NCBI RefSeq assembly: GCF_052857255.1
Contig: NC_135505.1
Location: 62,475,649 to 62,539,648 of the forward strand
Reading direction: 5' to 3'
Length of the DNA: 64,000 nt
DNA from: Amblyomma americanum
Lineage: Eukaryota > Arthropoda > Arachnida > Ixodida > Ixodidae
The notes below the pieces were generated by a model. It searched no databases. It had not been told where the DNA came from and saw only the letters and a program-made list of their open reading frames with translations. The position numbers and the translations under genes were made by a program. Every line of letters begins with the position of its first letter. The stretch's first letter is position 1. Shown in pieces: positions 32,789-42,081 of the stretch.

Positions 32789-33112
32789 TTAGCAATGTTG
32801 TTCCAAAAAGGCAAGTTCACTTCCGTACAAGGATTTAGACGCGTCACTGACACATTCCAAGCCATTTCTTTTTATAAAGAAGGCTTCCTTCAATTCCCGG
32901 GCTACACTGTCTCTACTCCTATCAAGAACTACAGTTTCGCGTAAACGAGGCATGCATTTACACTCTTTGCAATGAAGCGCTAGATTAGAGCCAGTGCCTT
33001 TTTCAAGTGAGCGCTCATGTTCCCTTAAACGTTCGTTCAAGCACCTTCCAGTTTGTCCAATATAAACTTTGTCGCATGTAAGCGGTATCTGGTAAATCAC
33101 CCCTACCCTACA
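32789..33112 (-). pseudogene. PLE3 GIY-YIG endonuclease domain
   Basis: VIYQIPLTCDKVYIGQTGRC gives the paired motif (G-V-I-Y then Y-I-G). LNERLREHERS carries the conserved Arg, and ALHCKECKCMPRLRETVVLD with KEAFFIK the C-terminal part with its Glu. It ends at 32789 with LAFLEQHC. This is the motif set of active Penelope endonucleases. The domain is in a different frame from the RT because of a small indel at about 33110. Confidence 0.82.
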
Positions 33113-34206
33113 CCGACGAACATGTTGGCATGCTTTACGCCACAGGTTTGCTGTCTCGGCTTTTCGTTATTTATCCTGTGACACAACGTAGCTAGCTTGC
33201 AAGGGGCAGAAAAGACTACGGGAATCTCATATTTATTCGCAACCTTTTTCAAATTATGTGCTACCCGGTGGGAATACGGGATAACGGCTGGCCTCACCCT
33301 CCTATTGCTTTCCTGAGTAACTTTCTTCTCTTTGCCTTTAAATTTTTGAAGCAGAGTTTCAGTCACTGCCGAAATCACAGTCTGCGGAAAACCTGCCTGC
33401 AGTAACCGTGCGGTCTGCAGTTGGAAGCTATCTTGCATGCAATGCTCGCATGATTTTGTTAGTGCAGATCCTAATCCGGATTTGGCTATGGCTCGTTTAA
33501 CTGTTTTTGAGCGAGCTGACTCGTAGGACAGCAGCTCTTTTTGACTTCGAGGCTTGTACATCCAACAGTATCTATCTCGTACCAAGGATAGTTCCAAGTC
33601 CAAAAACTGTAACTTGTTGTTCTGAGGAAATTCACAAGTGAATTCCAAACCATGGCTCAGTTCATTAAATGTATCTAGAATTTCATTTACAGTGGCTCTA
33701 TAAGCTGGTGCGTCTTGCTTGGCTAACACAACTAAAAAATCGTCGGCATACCTGAAAACCTTTAATACTTTGCTCTTGTCGAACCTATCGTCCAGACCTT
33801 TGTCAACTGCTGCGAGAAAAATATTACTTAACACTGGCGCTACACAGGAACCTATACAAATTCCTTTCTTCTGTATGTACACCTGATTGTCAAACTCGAC
33901 CACAGTAGCACTAAGGTAGAATTCCAACAACGAAAGAAAACTCTCCATTGAGATACCCGCTGAATTTTGAAACAACACACATTTCTTTTCAATGCAAGAC
34001 TGAACAGCTGAGAACAACTCTTTGGGTGGAATGGAATAGAAAAGGTCCTTGGCATCTACCGAAAACATGTTTCCAATGCCTTTGCAGGATTGAAAGAAAG
34101 CTATAATTTCCGTCGAGTTCTTCGTACCGAAGGGATCATCAACGACAAGCGAGTTTAAATGCCTTAACAGGTATTGGCTAATAAGCCTTTGGTAAGTGTA
34201 GCGCTC
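33103..34206 (-). pseudogene. PLE3 reverse transcriptase
   Basis: The frame is open from about 34206 to 33103. MFSVDAKDLFYSIPPKELFS holds motif A, GICIGSCVAPVLSNIFLAAV motif B and FRYADDFLVVL motif C with both Asp (residues 107-110 counted from the Met at 34068). LQFLDLELSLVRDRY and the linker SCEHCMQDSFQLQTARLLQA follow. It ends KHANMFVGVG, where a frameshift near 33110 separates it from GIY-YIG. Penelope RTs are related to telomerase and copy the element RNA at a nicked target. All RT catalytic residues seem intact. Confidence 0.84.
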
Positions 34207-34207
34207 A

Positions 34208-34927
34208 CTAACAATACACCGGAACGGAACCTCCTCTTTGTGAGTCTTTGCAGAAAAAAAACATGCTAAGAGTCTTTTCTCTGCACTTACTTATAGTGTT
34301 TGCCAACTGCACCAGTTCCAAGTTATTGCAGAGGGCGACAGCTCGCGATTTCACTTTATTCGGCTTGAGGCTCGTCTGAGTGAAGTTCTTTTCCACCGCA
34401 CAGCGGGTCTTTTCTCTGTAGATTCCGGGCGGCACCACGACAAACCCTCCTTCCTTGTCTGATTGCAGTAACCGCAGATGTCTATCCTTGAAAAAAGTGA
34501 CGACGGTGTTGATTCCGGACCGGTCGCTTGGGGATTTCTTCGATACTGTTCTTGACAAAGCATCCACTCCGTCCAGCAAGCAGCGCTCATGATTCTCCGG
34601 GGACGCTTTTCCAGCGATACACGTATTCAGTGACAGGTGCTCGTGTGCCCTAACCGTGGGCTCAAGGCTGAACTTCGGTCCTTTCACAAGAACCCTGTTG
34701 ACTTCGTCTGTGACTTGAACATGCCCCAGCACCTTCACAAATCCGCTTCTCTGTTTCATGCTAGAAGCCCTAGGTGTGTGGTTCAAGATGTGGCACCACC
34801 GGAACTCCAAAGCCTGAGCTGCACGCCGTTTATATTCGCGAAAATTCTTCTCAGCGATCATGTGACGTTGACTGCATCTGACTATCTTTGCCACTGCCTT
34901 CCTATATATTGCGCGAGTTTCGCTCAA
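34208..34927 (-). pseudogene. PLE3 ORF, N-terminal region
   Basis: The 239-residue frame starts inside the right inverted repeat. It shows the pre-RT region of Penelope proteins: LQSDKEGGFVVVPPGIYREK (residues about 165-184) and EKNFTQTSLKPN. The frame is lost at an eight-A run (34253-34260), after which the protein continues in the RT frame (KTHKEEVPFRCIVSERYTYQ). A one-base indel in that run explains the break. Its exact function before the RT core is not known to me. Confidence 0.74.
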
Positions 34928-35971
34928 TAAATTCAGTTGTCAGTCAGCGCTCTTTCCTGTCACTTCCTCGTTTCGCCTTCCGGCTACTTCTTTAGCGCTG
35001 TTTTCACTATTGTCAAGGCAGTTTGCTCACCTCCTGGTGACCATCACTCCCCATCAGAATCTAAACACTGTGCAAGGTGTCATATCAGACCGTGATCTGA
35101 CCCAAGAAACAGAAACTGACCTCCTGGAAGGCTTCTGAGATCAAGGTGTCATTACCCTTCGTCGCAACACCTTGAGCGCGGAAAGATGAAGAGGTGGCGA
35201 CATCCCACATCGTGTTGACTTTTGAACGGTCCCGTCTTCCAAACGCTGTAAATGCTGAGTTAATCCACTGCAAAGTCCGTTCATATATCCTCAACCCGAG
35301 ATGATGTTTCGATTGCCAAAAGTGCGGACACGGATAAAAACTTGCCGGGGAAAACTCACATGTGTGAAGTGCGGCTCCCATGAGCACCCAACCGACAGCT
35401 GCAGGGCCGCTCAAGTAGAGTGTCCAAACTGCCGCGGGCCACATGCCGCCTACTCGCAATCATGCCTGAAATTTCAAAACGAGAAAAAAATAATCCACCT
35501 GAAAGTAACAGAAAACATCACATTCTCGGAAGCCCGGAAGGAGCTCTCGCTTCTCTCCGAAAGATACTACGCTGACGCAGCATGCCGGGGGGCCGGGCGA
35601 CGTCTCGTTTCAGTGGGCACGCAATTCAGCATCGCTTAAGCGCGTCCACCAAGGCCCTTCACCAAGCAGCCTCCGGCTGCACTAGACTTCCATGTCCCAG
35701 AGGTCAACTTTTCGCAAACCTCTGTGAAAACACAGGCAAATGAAAAAGTCTCTCAATCTTGAAAACTCAGTGTCTGCTTCCGCGTCTCTACAGGAAGCAA
35801 TGGACACGACAGCGGAACCCTCAGCGTCGGAGGCGCTGAGGGAGGCCCCCTTGGAAAGGCGGAGTCTTCTAGACCGCCTTAAACCGAAAAGACATCCGCT
35901 AGTCAAACCGCCTGATAAAGGCGGCGACATCTAAATAACTCCCACTAATCTTTGCTGCCTCACTAAGAACT

Positions 35972-36687
35972 ATGGCTTTAGAGAGCATTATCCAATGGAA
36001 CTGCCGAGGTCTGCTTAAGCGCCTTGATGACATATATGAAATACTCGCGAACTATAAACCAAGCATACTTTGTCTACAAGAAACGCACTTAAACACAACA
36101 CACAAAGCTTTCTAAAGAAGTACGCAGTATATCGGAAGGACAGGCAAGACAGTGTGCACTCATCAGGTGGCGTTGCTATTGTGGTGCAGAATTCTATTGC
36201 CTCTATACGTCTTCCACTGGCCACGGATTTAGAAGCAGTGGCAATACGAGCCCTAACTTTTGGCAGAGTAATAACCATATGTTCCCTATATATCTCACCA
36301 GATCATCGGCTCTCGACTGATCAACTCGAAAAACTCATTGTTCAGCTTCCCGAGCCATTCCTGTTGGTTGGTGATTTTAGCGCTCACCACCCATTATGGG
36401 GAGGTACCAGAACAAATTCTCGAGGAGCGGTAATAGAAAATTTCCTGTTGTCATCTGGCTCATACATATTCAGTAGAAAAGAACCAACATACTTTAATTC
36501 AACACGCAACTCATACACAGCAATAGACCTTGCTGTTGGCTCTCCATTGCTCTTGGCAGCTACTGAGTGGGCTGTTATTGAAAATGTGTACGGAAGTGAT
36601 CACTTTCCCATTTCTTTAAAATGTACAGAAAATATAAACCCGAAAGTAAATAGCCCTAGGAAGATTAAAGAACAGAATGCTGATTAG
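35972..36687 (+). pseudogene. LINE3 ORF2 endonuclease domain
   Basis: The start codon at 35972 begins MALESIIQWNCRGLLKRLDD, with SILCLQETHLN following (Asn and Glu of the APE fold). A frameshift near 36110 moves the rest to the frame of HSSGGVAIVVQNSIASIRLP, EPFLLVGDFSAHHPLWGG (Asp; the usual Asn is Ser), SYTAIDLAVG and YGSDHFPISL (final Asp-His). The frame stops at 36685-36687. The nuclease would nick the target for priming. Confidence 0.78.
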
Positions 36688-36702
36688 GAGATGTTCCAGG
36701 AA

Positions 36703-38136
36703 CTATCAGCATTGCCCTGTTCATCAATTACAGAACTAGGTATAGATGAATTTCAATCCCTGATCACACTGCATATAATAGACGCTGCTCCGAAATCCAT
36801 CCCACAGACATCCGGTAAACCAGGAAACAAACAAAAACCGTGGTGAAATGCGCATTGCAAGAAAGCTCATCAGGACCAAAATAATGCATGGTCAAAATTC
36901 CGCCGTTATCCTGCAATTCACAACTTGATATACTTTAAGCGAGCTAAAGCAAATGGCAGGCGTTCTCGCCGTATATCTAAACGGGAAAGTTGGCAATCGT
37001 TTCTCTCGTCTGTAAATTCTTACACAGATACACAGAAAGTGTACAGTAGACTTAAAGCACTTAAAGGGCATAGTTCACATCTAATTCATTTTGTTTCCAC
37101 TGCTGGCGATACATTGGAGCACCAAGCAGATGCATTAGGCAAACACTTCGAAAACACTTTTAGCTCAGGACATTATACAGGTTCCTTCTTGAGATGCAAA
37201 CTTCTCGAGGAGCGCAAGCCTGTTCACAATAACAAAAGCCCATCAGCAGGAGGATGCAATAGCCCATTTACTTCACAAGAGTTGAAAGTTATCTTAGGCA
37301 CCCGTGGGAACTCAACAGCAGCAGGTCCTGACAGGGTTACATATGGAATGCTCAAGCACTTGCATGAAGTAACCCTTCAAACTATGCTGTGCTTGTTTAA
37401 TAAGATATGGGCTGCTGGACGCCTTACAAAAGCCTGGAAAGAAGCGATCATTATCCCGGTATTAAAGGAAGGTAAAGAAGCCACACTTGCGGCCAGTTAT
37501 CGGCCAATTGCCCTAACCAGCTGCTTATGTAAGCTCTTTGAAAAAATGGCAAATCGTCGCCTTGTGCATTTGCTTGAAATCAACGGTCTTGTTCTCCAGC
37601 ACCAAGCTGGATTTAGAGCTAACCTGTCAACCACTGACCAGCTCGTTGCTTTCGACTATTATGTAAGGGACGCCTTCGTGCATAAACAGCACTGTTTATC
37701 TGCTTTCTTTGATTTAGAGAAAGCATACGATACCCCAAGGCGCTATGGTATCATCCGTAACCTGATCGCCTTTGGTAGCTCGGGAAATATGCTGTCCACC
37801 ATTCAAAGTTATCTTTCTGGACGAACATTCAAGGTCCGTGTAGGGAACTCGTTATCCAAGCAGTTTATACAAGAGAACGGTATCCCTCAAGGCGGCGTTC
37901 TTAGCTGCACTCTTTTTATAGTGAAAATGAATTCATTAAAGAGCATCCTGCCTAAATCTATATTCTACTCCGTATATGTCGACGATGTACAAATAAGTTA
38001 TAAGTCATGTAATTTGGCCATCTGTGAGCGGCAAAATCAACCAGGAGTAAACAAAGTAGCAAAGTGGGAAGACCAAAACGGATTTAAACTCAATTCATCA
38101 AAGACTAAGCGTACTCCACAAAAAAGCGTGTATTAG
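36703..38136 (+). pseudogene. LINE3 ORF2 reverse transcriptase
   Basis: In the same frame as the endonuclease end after the stop at 36685-36687, with a second nonsense codon at about 36844. From 36925 there are 403 open codons: STAAGPDRVTYGML, YRPIALTSCLCKLFEKMANR, HQAGFRANLSTTDQL, AFFDLEKAYDTPRRYG (motif A), ENGIPQGGVLSCTLFIVKMN (motif B) and YSVYVDDVQISY (motif C, both Asp present). It ends KTKRTPQKSVY, after which the thumb (LNGQSIAVQNK, NFLGVIVDENLTF) continues in other frames to about 38430. The polymerase core looks well kept despite upstream stops. Confidence 0.82.
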
Positions 38137-38139
38137 ACC

Positions 38140-39665
38140 TGAACCCTACATCACACTTAACGGGCAGAGTATTGCTGTCCAAAATAAAAAGAGCAGAAAT
38201 TTCTTGGCGTCATAGTTGACGAAAACCTTACATTCATCAAACACATTAAGCACCTTAGACATAAATGCATAAAATCAATGAACCTTTTAAAAATCCTGTC
38301 CCACCAGTCTCGCGGTACAGATCGAGACTGCCTGCTGAGTCCTCTAAATAGTGTAGCAATATCACGTATAGACTCAGTAGTGTACGAGTCAGCACGAAAA
38401 AGGCTCCTTAAAAATGCTTGACGCTGTGTACCACCTTGGTCTGCGGTTGGCTACTGGTGCTTTCCGTACAAGCCAAATCGCAAGTTTGTACGTTGAGGCG
38501 GACCGATGTCACTTGAACGACGACGGAAATACACAAGTATAACGTATGCTACGAAGGTATCATCTCATGCCGACCATCCATGCAATGCGCTTTTGCGAAA
38601 CCCAACCAGTAAACTACTGTTTTCCAACCGACCGTCTGAAACCCCACCTTTACCCATTAGAGTCGCCACACTTGTCCAAGACTTAAATATACCAGTCTCC
38701 AAAATTCTGGTAACTTCTTCTAAAGACATAATCGCTCCCTGGCAAGTGTATCCAAGTGACGGCGACACATCTTTTCGTGAGGTTGGTAAGAATGGGCCAC
38801 CAATTGGCATAAAACAGCATTTCCTGTCCCTACAAGGAAAATATCAGTGCACAGAGTTCTACACTGATGCCTCAAAGACATCCTCAGTTCCATGTGCAAT
38901 GCACAGTTGTCTATTTTCTAAAACAAAAACAATGAATAGACACACAAGGATATTTAGTGCGGAATGCCGTGGTATTCTGTTGGCTGTTAGATTCATCTTC
39001 GAAAAGAAAGTCCCAAGCTCTGTTATATACTCTGATTCCTTAAGTGCGAGTATGGCCCTGTCTTCTGGGAAACCCTGTAAAAACCCTGTACTGAATTCCC
39101 TCTTGAAATGCTTTATGTCTGCACACACATTGAACCTTAAAATTAGAGTACGCTGGGTACCAGGTCACTATGGAATAGACGGAAATGAAGAGGCTGATAG
39201 GCTTGCAGCATCAGGTGCCGAACAGAGTAGGATTGACATAAAACAACTTACATACCAGGATCTCAGGCTATATATTAAGGCTGTACTTCGCAAAGAGTGG
39301 CAGCAGGATTGGGATCAACAAACAGACAACAACCTGCCCACAATAAAACCACGGATTGGGAGGTATGCCACAGAAAAACAAAACTGATTCAAAGAAGTTG
39401 GTCTCTGCAGACTGAGGATAGGACATACGTCACACACTCGCATCTAACAGGATACTCCGGCACCGCAATGCGCGAGATGTGGAGTCCACATCTCAGTTGT
39501 CCACAAATAAATCATATGCCCCAGACTGGATATGCAAAGGCGACAGCACTTTCATGAACTTTAGCATACCATTATTTTTAGGAGATCACCGCATGTTCTC
39601 ACTGGATAGGGTTTTTACATTTTTAACTGATGTAGGTTTTTTAAGAGAGATTTTATATTCAAAGT
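38140..39665 (+). pseudogene. LINE3 ORF2 thumb, RNase H domain and C-terminal tail
   Basis: Frame 38506-39387 carries the RNase H domain: EFYTDASKTSSVPCAMHS (Asp), FSAECRGILLAVRFI (Glu), SVIYSDSLSASMAL (Asp) and KIRVRWVPGHYGIDGNEEAD (His, Asp). All catalytic residues are present. After KEWQQDWDQQTDNNLPTIKP the frame breaks near 39380; fragments of the zinc-knuckle tail follow to about 39665. It resembles the RNase H at bases 1-627. The domain would remove element RNA after first-strand synthesis. Confidence 0.8.
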
Positions 39666-39961
39666 AACCTCAGCACCTCCTCATTGCTGAAGAGTGTGTT
39701 CAGCTCACCCATAGCTACCAGAGGCCTCGCCCCTCTTGCTGAAGCAAGGACTGTGGTTGAGGCTACCTGGCTTCGGCATTCATACATAACTCCACTTAGA
39801 ACAATCTTAGGCATTATACATCATTTTAAGCCATTCCACCAGATTTAAGGCACCCTATTCAGACTATAATCATGCACATACTACTCTTAGGCCCTATACA
39901 CCTGCTTTTAATGCTATCATCTATACACATTTTAGCCCGAGTCGACCAAGAACCTCGTGTT

Positions 39962-39994
39962 TGGCGCTCTTTGGCCTTAGTTGCCCTTACGCCA
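39962..39994 (+). other. LINE3 3'-terminal stem-loop
   Basis: TGGCG (39962-39966) pairs with CGCCA (39990-39994), followed by ATAAAAA and an ATC repeat. The loop CTTAGTTGCC matches CTCAGTTGCT in the fragment at 745-777. Confidence 0.55.
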
Positions 39995-40864
39995 TAAAAA
40001 CCTAGCATCATCATCAACTAAGCCAGCGTAGGCGTTCGCCAGCAGCAGTGGCATGAAAAATGCCAGATGGCGTCACCGTCGTATCAAAGGAAAATGAAAT
40101 TTCTTCCGAAAATGCCGCGAATTTAACACAGGACATTCAGAGCGAGACGAGCATGCAAACCATGGGCCGTAAAAACTTGTGATTTTCGGTGAGCAAAGGT
40201 GAATATATTTCGTCTTATGACTGTATGCTAGTGAATAGGTGTGTCATTAGAAAGGAATAAAAACATAAGACAATGCTTTCGCATTCACTGAGAATATTAG
40301 CGTTAAGTGTCCTCCGTAACTTCTACATACTTATGACCATACCATTCGTTTATTTATTTGCGAATAGACAGCGGGGAGCTGAAAAGCTGCAGCGCAAAGA
40401 AGTCTACATAAAGAAGAAAAACAGAACAAATGCGCTAACTACCAACTGTTTATTGGAAGAAAAGGGGCATATTTGTAACCCTCACTCACCATGTGACACC
40501 GCTCTATCACTGGAAACACAGTAAGCAGTAATCTGCTAACAATATTAAACAGAAATAACAGAAGACTTATCAACAATGCGCTTAAAGAACTAGCCTATAC
40601 AAAGATTATTCAAAGCACTAGCTTACACAAGAAAGATAAACCAAACAAATCTTAGCAATAGCAGTGTCATGCATTCAAAGCAGACAGTGGGGGCAAGGAA
40701 TCGTCAAACCGGTAACTTTTTTATTAAAATAAATTAAGGAGGAGCCTACATATTACACACACAAAAAAGAATATTTGTGCACGGTGTATGATAAATGTTC
40801 AAGAATTACTTAACACGTGCGCCATTATCTGAGTGTATTGCCCCCTGACTTGGTCTGCGTGCAG

Positions 40865-42081
40865 GTGGAAATAGACGGGCTTGGGATGCAAGGTGTTACC
40901 TACACCGAGGACTGCCTGCGGCTGAACGTGTGGGTCCCCGAGAGCGTCGTGCGTCTCGGCACCAGTCGGCCAGTGCTAGTGTGGATTCACGGCGGAGGCT
41001 TCAACTTGGGCAGCTCCACTCAGGCTGACTACAGCGGCGCCACGATCTCCGCCATGGCTGACTTGCTGGTCGTTTCGATGAACTACCGCCTCGGCATTCT
41101 GGGCTTCATGAGCGCCGACTCTCCCGAGGCTCCGGGCAACGTGGGCCTGCTGGACCAGCTCATGGCCCTGCAGTGGGTACAGCGCAACATTGCGTCCTTC
41201 GGTGGCGACCCGAAGCGAGTCACCTTGTTCGGAGAGAGTGCGGGCGCGGCGAGTGCGCACGCCCACGTCCTGTCGCCGATGAGCGAGGGCCTCTTCAGGA
41301 GAGCGGTGCTGATGAGCGGCAGCATGTCCAGCATAGACATGTGGGACATGGTCCACGAAAGCATGGCCAAGGGCAGCAAAGTGGCCGACATCGTGGGCTG
41401 CTCCAAAGGCGGAAGCATCGATCTCTCGTCCAATGCAGACGAAATCGTACACTGCTTTAGGCGCAAGTCTGCTGACGAGCTGGTGAGGGCTGCCGCCGAA
41501 AGTGTGGCGCCGAAGTTCACTGCATTCTTACCCACATACCATGACTCATTCTTGCCCAGAATGCCTCTGGCCGCCGTGAAAAGAGGATTTTTTGGACCCG
41601 TAGACATTCTAGCGGGCGTCACTTCGGACGAAGCCGCGTTCCCGTTCCTGGCTTCGGCAAAGCCGGAGCTCTTGACGGAAGATTTGGAGGCGTCAGAAGG
41701 CCTCGCCCATGATCTCAACGCTGCCGTGTCGGCGTGGCTAAAGTTCGATACACCAGGCATAATCGATAAATACACCGCCAATGCTCCTAAGGGCGACGGG
41801 AACGCGCTTCGGAGGCGGTACATCGACTACTTATCGGACCGGATGTTCAACTGCCCTTTGCGGTTCCTCGCAGAGATGCACAGTGCGAGGGACAACAACG
41901 TTTTCGTGTACGTGTTCAGCCACAAGTCGCCGACGGCGCCGTTCCCCAGCTGGATGGGCGCTCCTCACACCTCCGACTTGGAATACGCCTTCGGCCACGC
42001 GTACGCTCAGCAACCCGGCTCACCCGACGGCCGCATGAGCGGGGCTTTCGTGCGGATCCTGGCCACCTTCGCAGAAAGCGG
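40865..42081 (+). CDS. Type-B carboxylesterase, exon 2 (catalytic core)
   Basis: The exon starts after GCAG (40861-40864) and continues exon 1 at residue 87. The alpha/beta-hydrolase core holds EDCLRLNVWVP, the oxyanion hole WIHGGGF, the nucleophile elbow FGESAGAAS (Ser about 211), the acidic residue in GVTSDEAAF (Glu about 342) and the His in APHTSDLEYAFG (about 454). The triad is therefore intact. ATFAESG leads to a donor GTGCGT at 42082, which splits a Gly codon (phase 2). This gives about 491 residues; the family is usually about 540-600, so a C-terminal exon of about 60 residues is missing and must lie beyond 64000 or be unrecognised. It could belong to the acetylcholinesterase-like group or be a detoxifying or digestive esterase; no choke-point residue is decisive here. 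Confidence 0.9.

Larger units (their letters stand above)
32145..35014 (-). mobile_element. Penelope-like element PLE3, nearly complete, with terminal inverted repeats
   Basis: On the minus strand in order: N-terminal region (34927-34208), RT (34206-33103) and GIY-YIG (33112-32789), then a long 3' UTR. The 160-bp ends are inverted copies: 32178-32340 matches 34855-35015. The 3' tail 32145-32177 lies outside the repeat. The 11-bp AAGGCAGTTTG flanks the element (32134-32144 and 35015-35025), inside the gag ORF of LINE3. Only two frameshifts break the polyprotein, so this is the youngest Penelope copy here. Confidence 0.86.
31709..35640 (+). pseudogene. LINE3 ORF1 (gag-like), split by PLE3 at 32145-35014
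   Basis: Left part: VDHFPHFLVIHSLTEND, then SSGDLLAEVSQKDHCDIL up to LLSQRQF at 32143. Right part: LLVTITPHQNLNTVQGVISD from about 35028, DLLEGF, DQGVITLRR, LIHCKVRSYILNP and zinc knuckles CFDCQKCGHG and TCVKCGSHEHPTDSC (35306-35400) with CPNCRGPHAAYSQSC. The reading frame of the left side continues in the right side when the inserted element and one duplication are ignored. Independent decay includes stops at about 35136 and 35188 and a shift near 35330, so the copy was already dead or died separately. Confidence 0.74.
31500..40012 (+). mobile_element. I-like LINE (LINE3), near full length, gag split by PLE3
   Basis: It contains gag (31709-32133 and 35026-35640), endonuclease (35972-36687), RT (36703-38136), RNase H (38506-39387) and a 3' UTR with a terminal hairpin (39962-39994) and a (ATC)n tail. 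It is the same lineage as the 3' fragment at 1-790 and a close relative of LINE1. The 5' limit is approximate; hairpin-rich sequence at 31590-31640 (GGTGGTGCTTGGCGCCACC) may be 5' UTR. It sits in the esterase intron in the sense orientation. Confidence 0.82.
25267..40864 (+). other. Carboxylesterase intron 1 (about 15.6 kb)
   Basis: The intron runs from GTAGGC at 25267 to GCAG at 40861-40864. It contains PLE2 with the P-like element inside it, and LINE3 with PLE3 inside it. At 25267-26900, 30823-31500 and 40013-40860 I see no gene; a 14-base G run lies at 25666-25679. Confidence 0.8.

Noticed and set aside
41083..41823. 246-residue open frame antisense to esterase exon 2
   Set aside because: Mirror frame of a GC-rich coding exon; no motif of its own.
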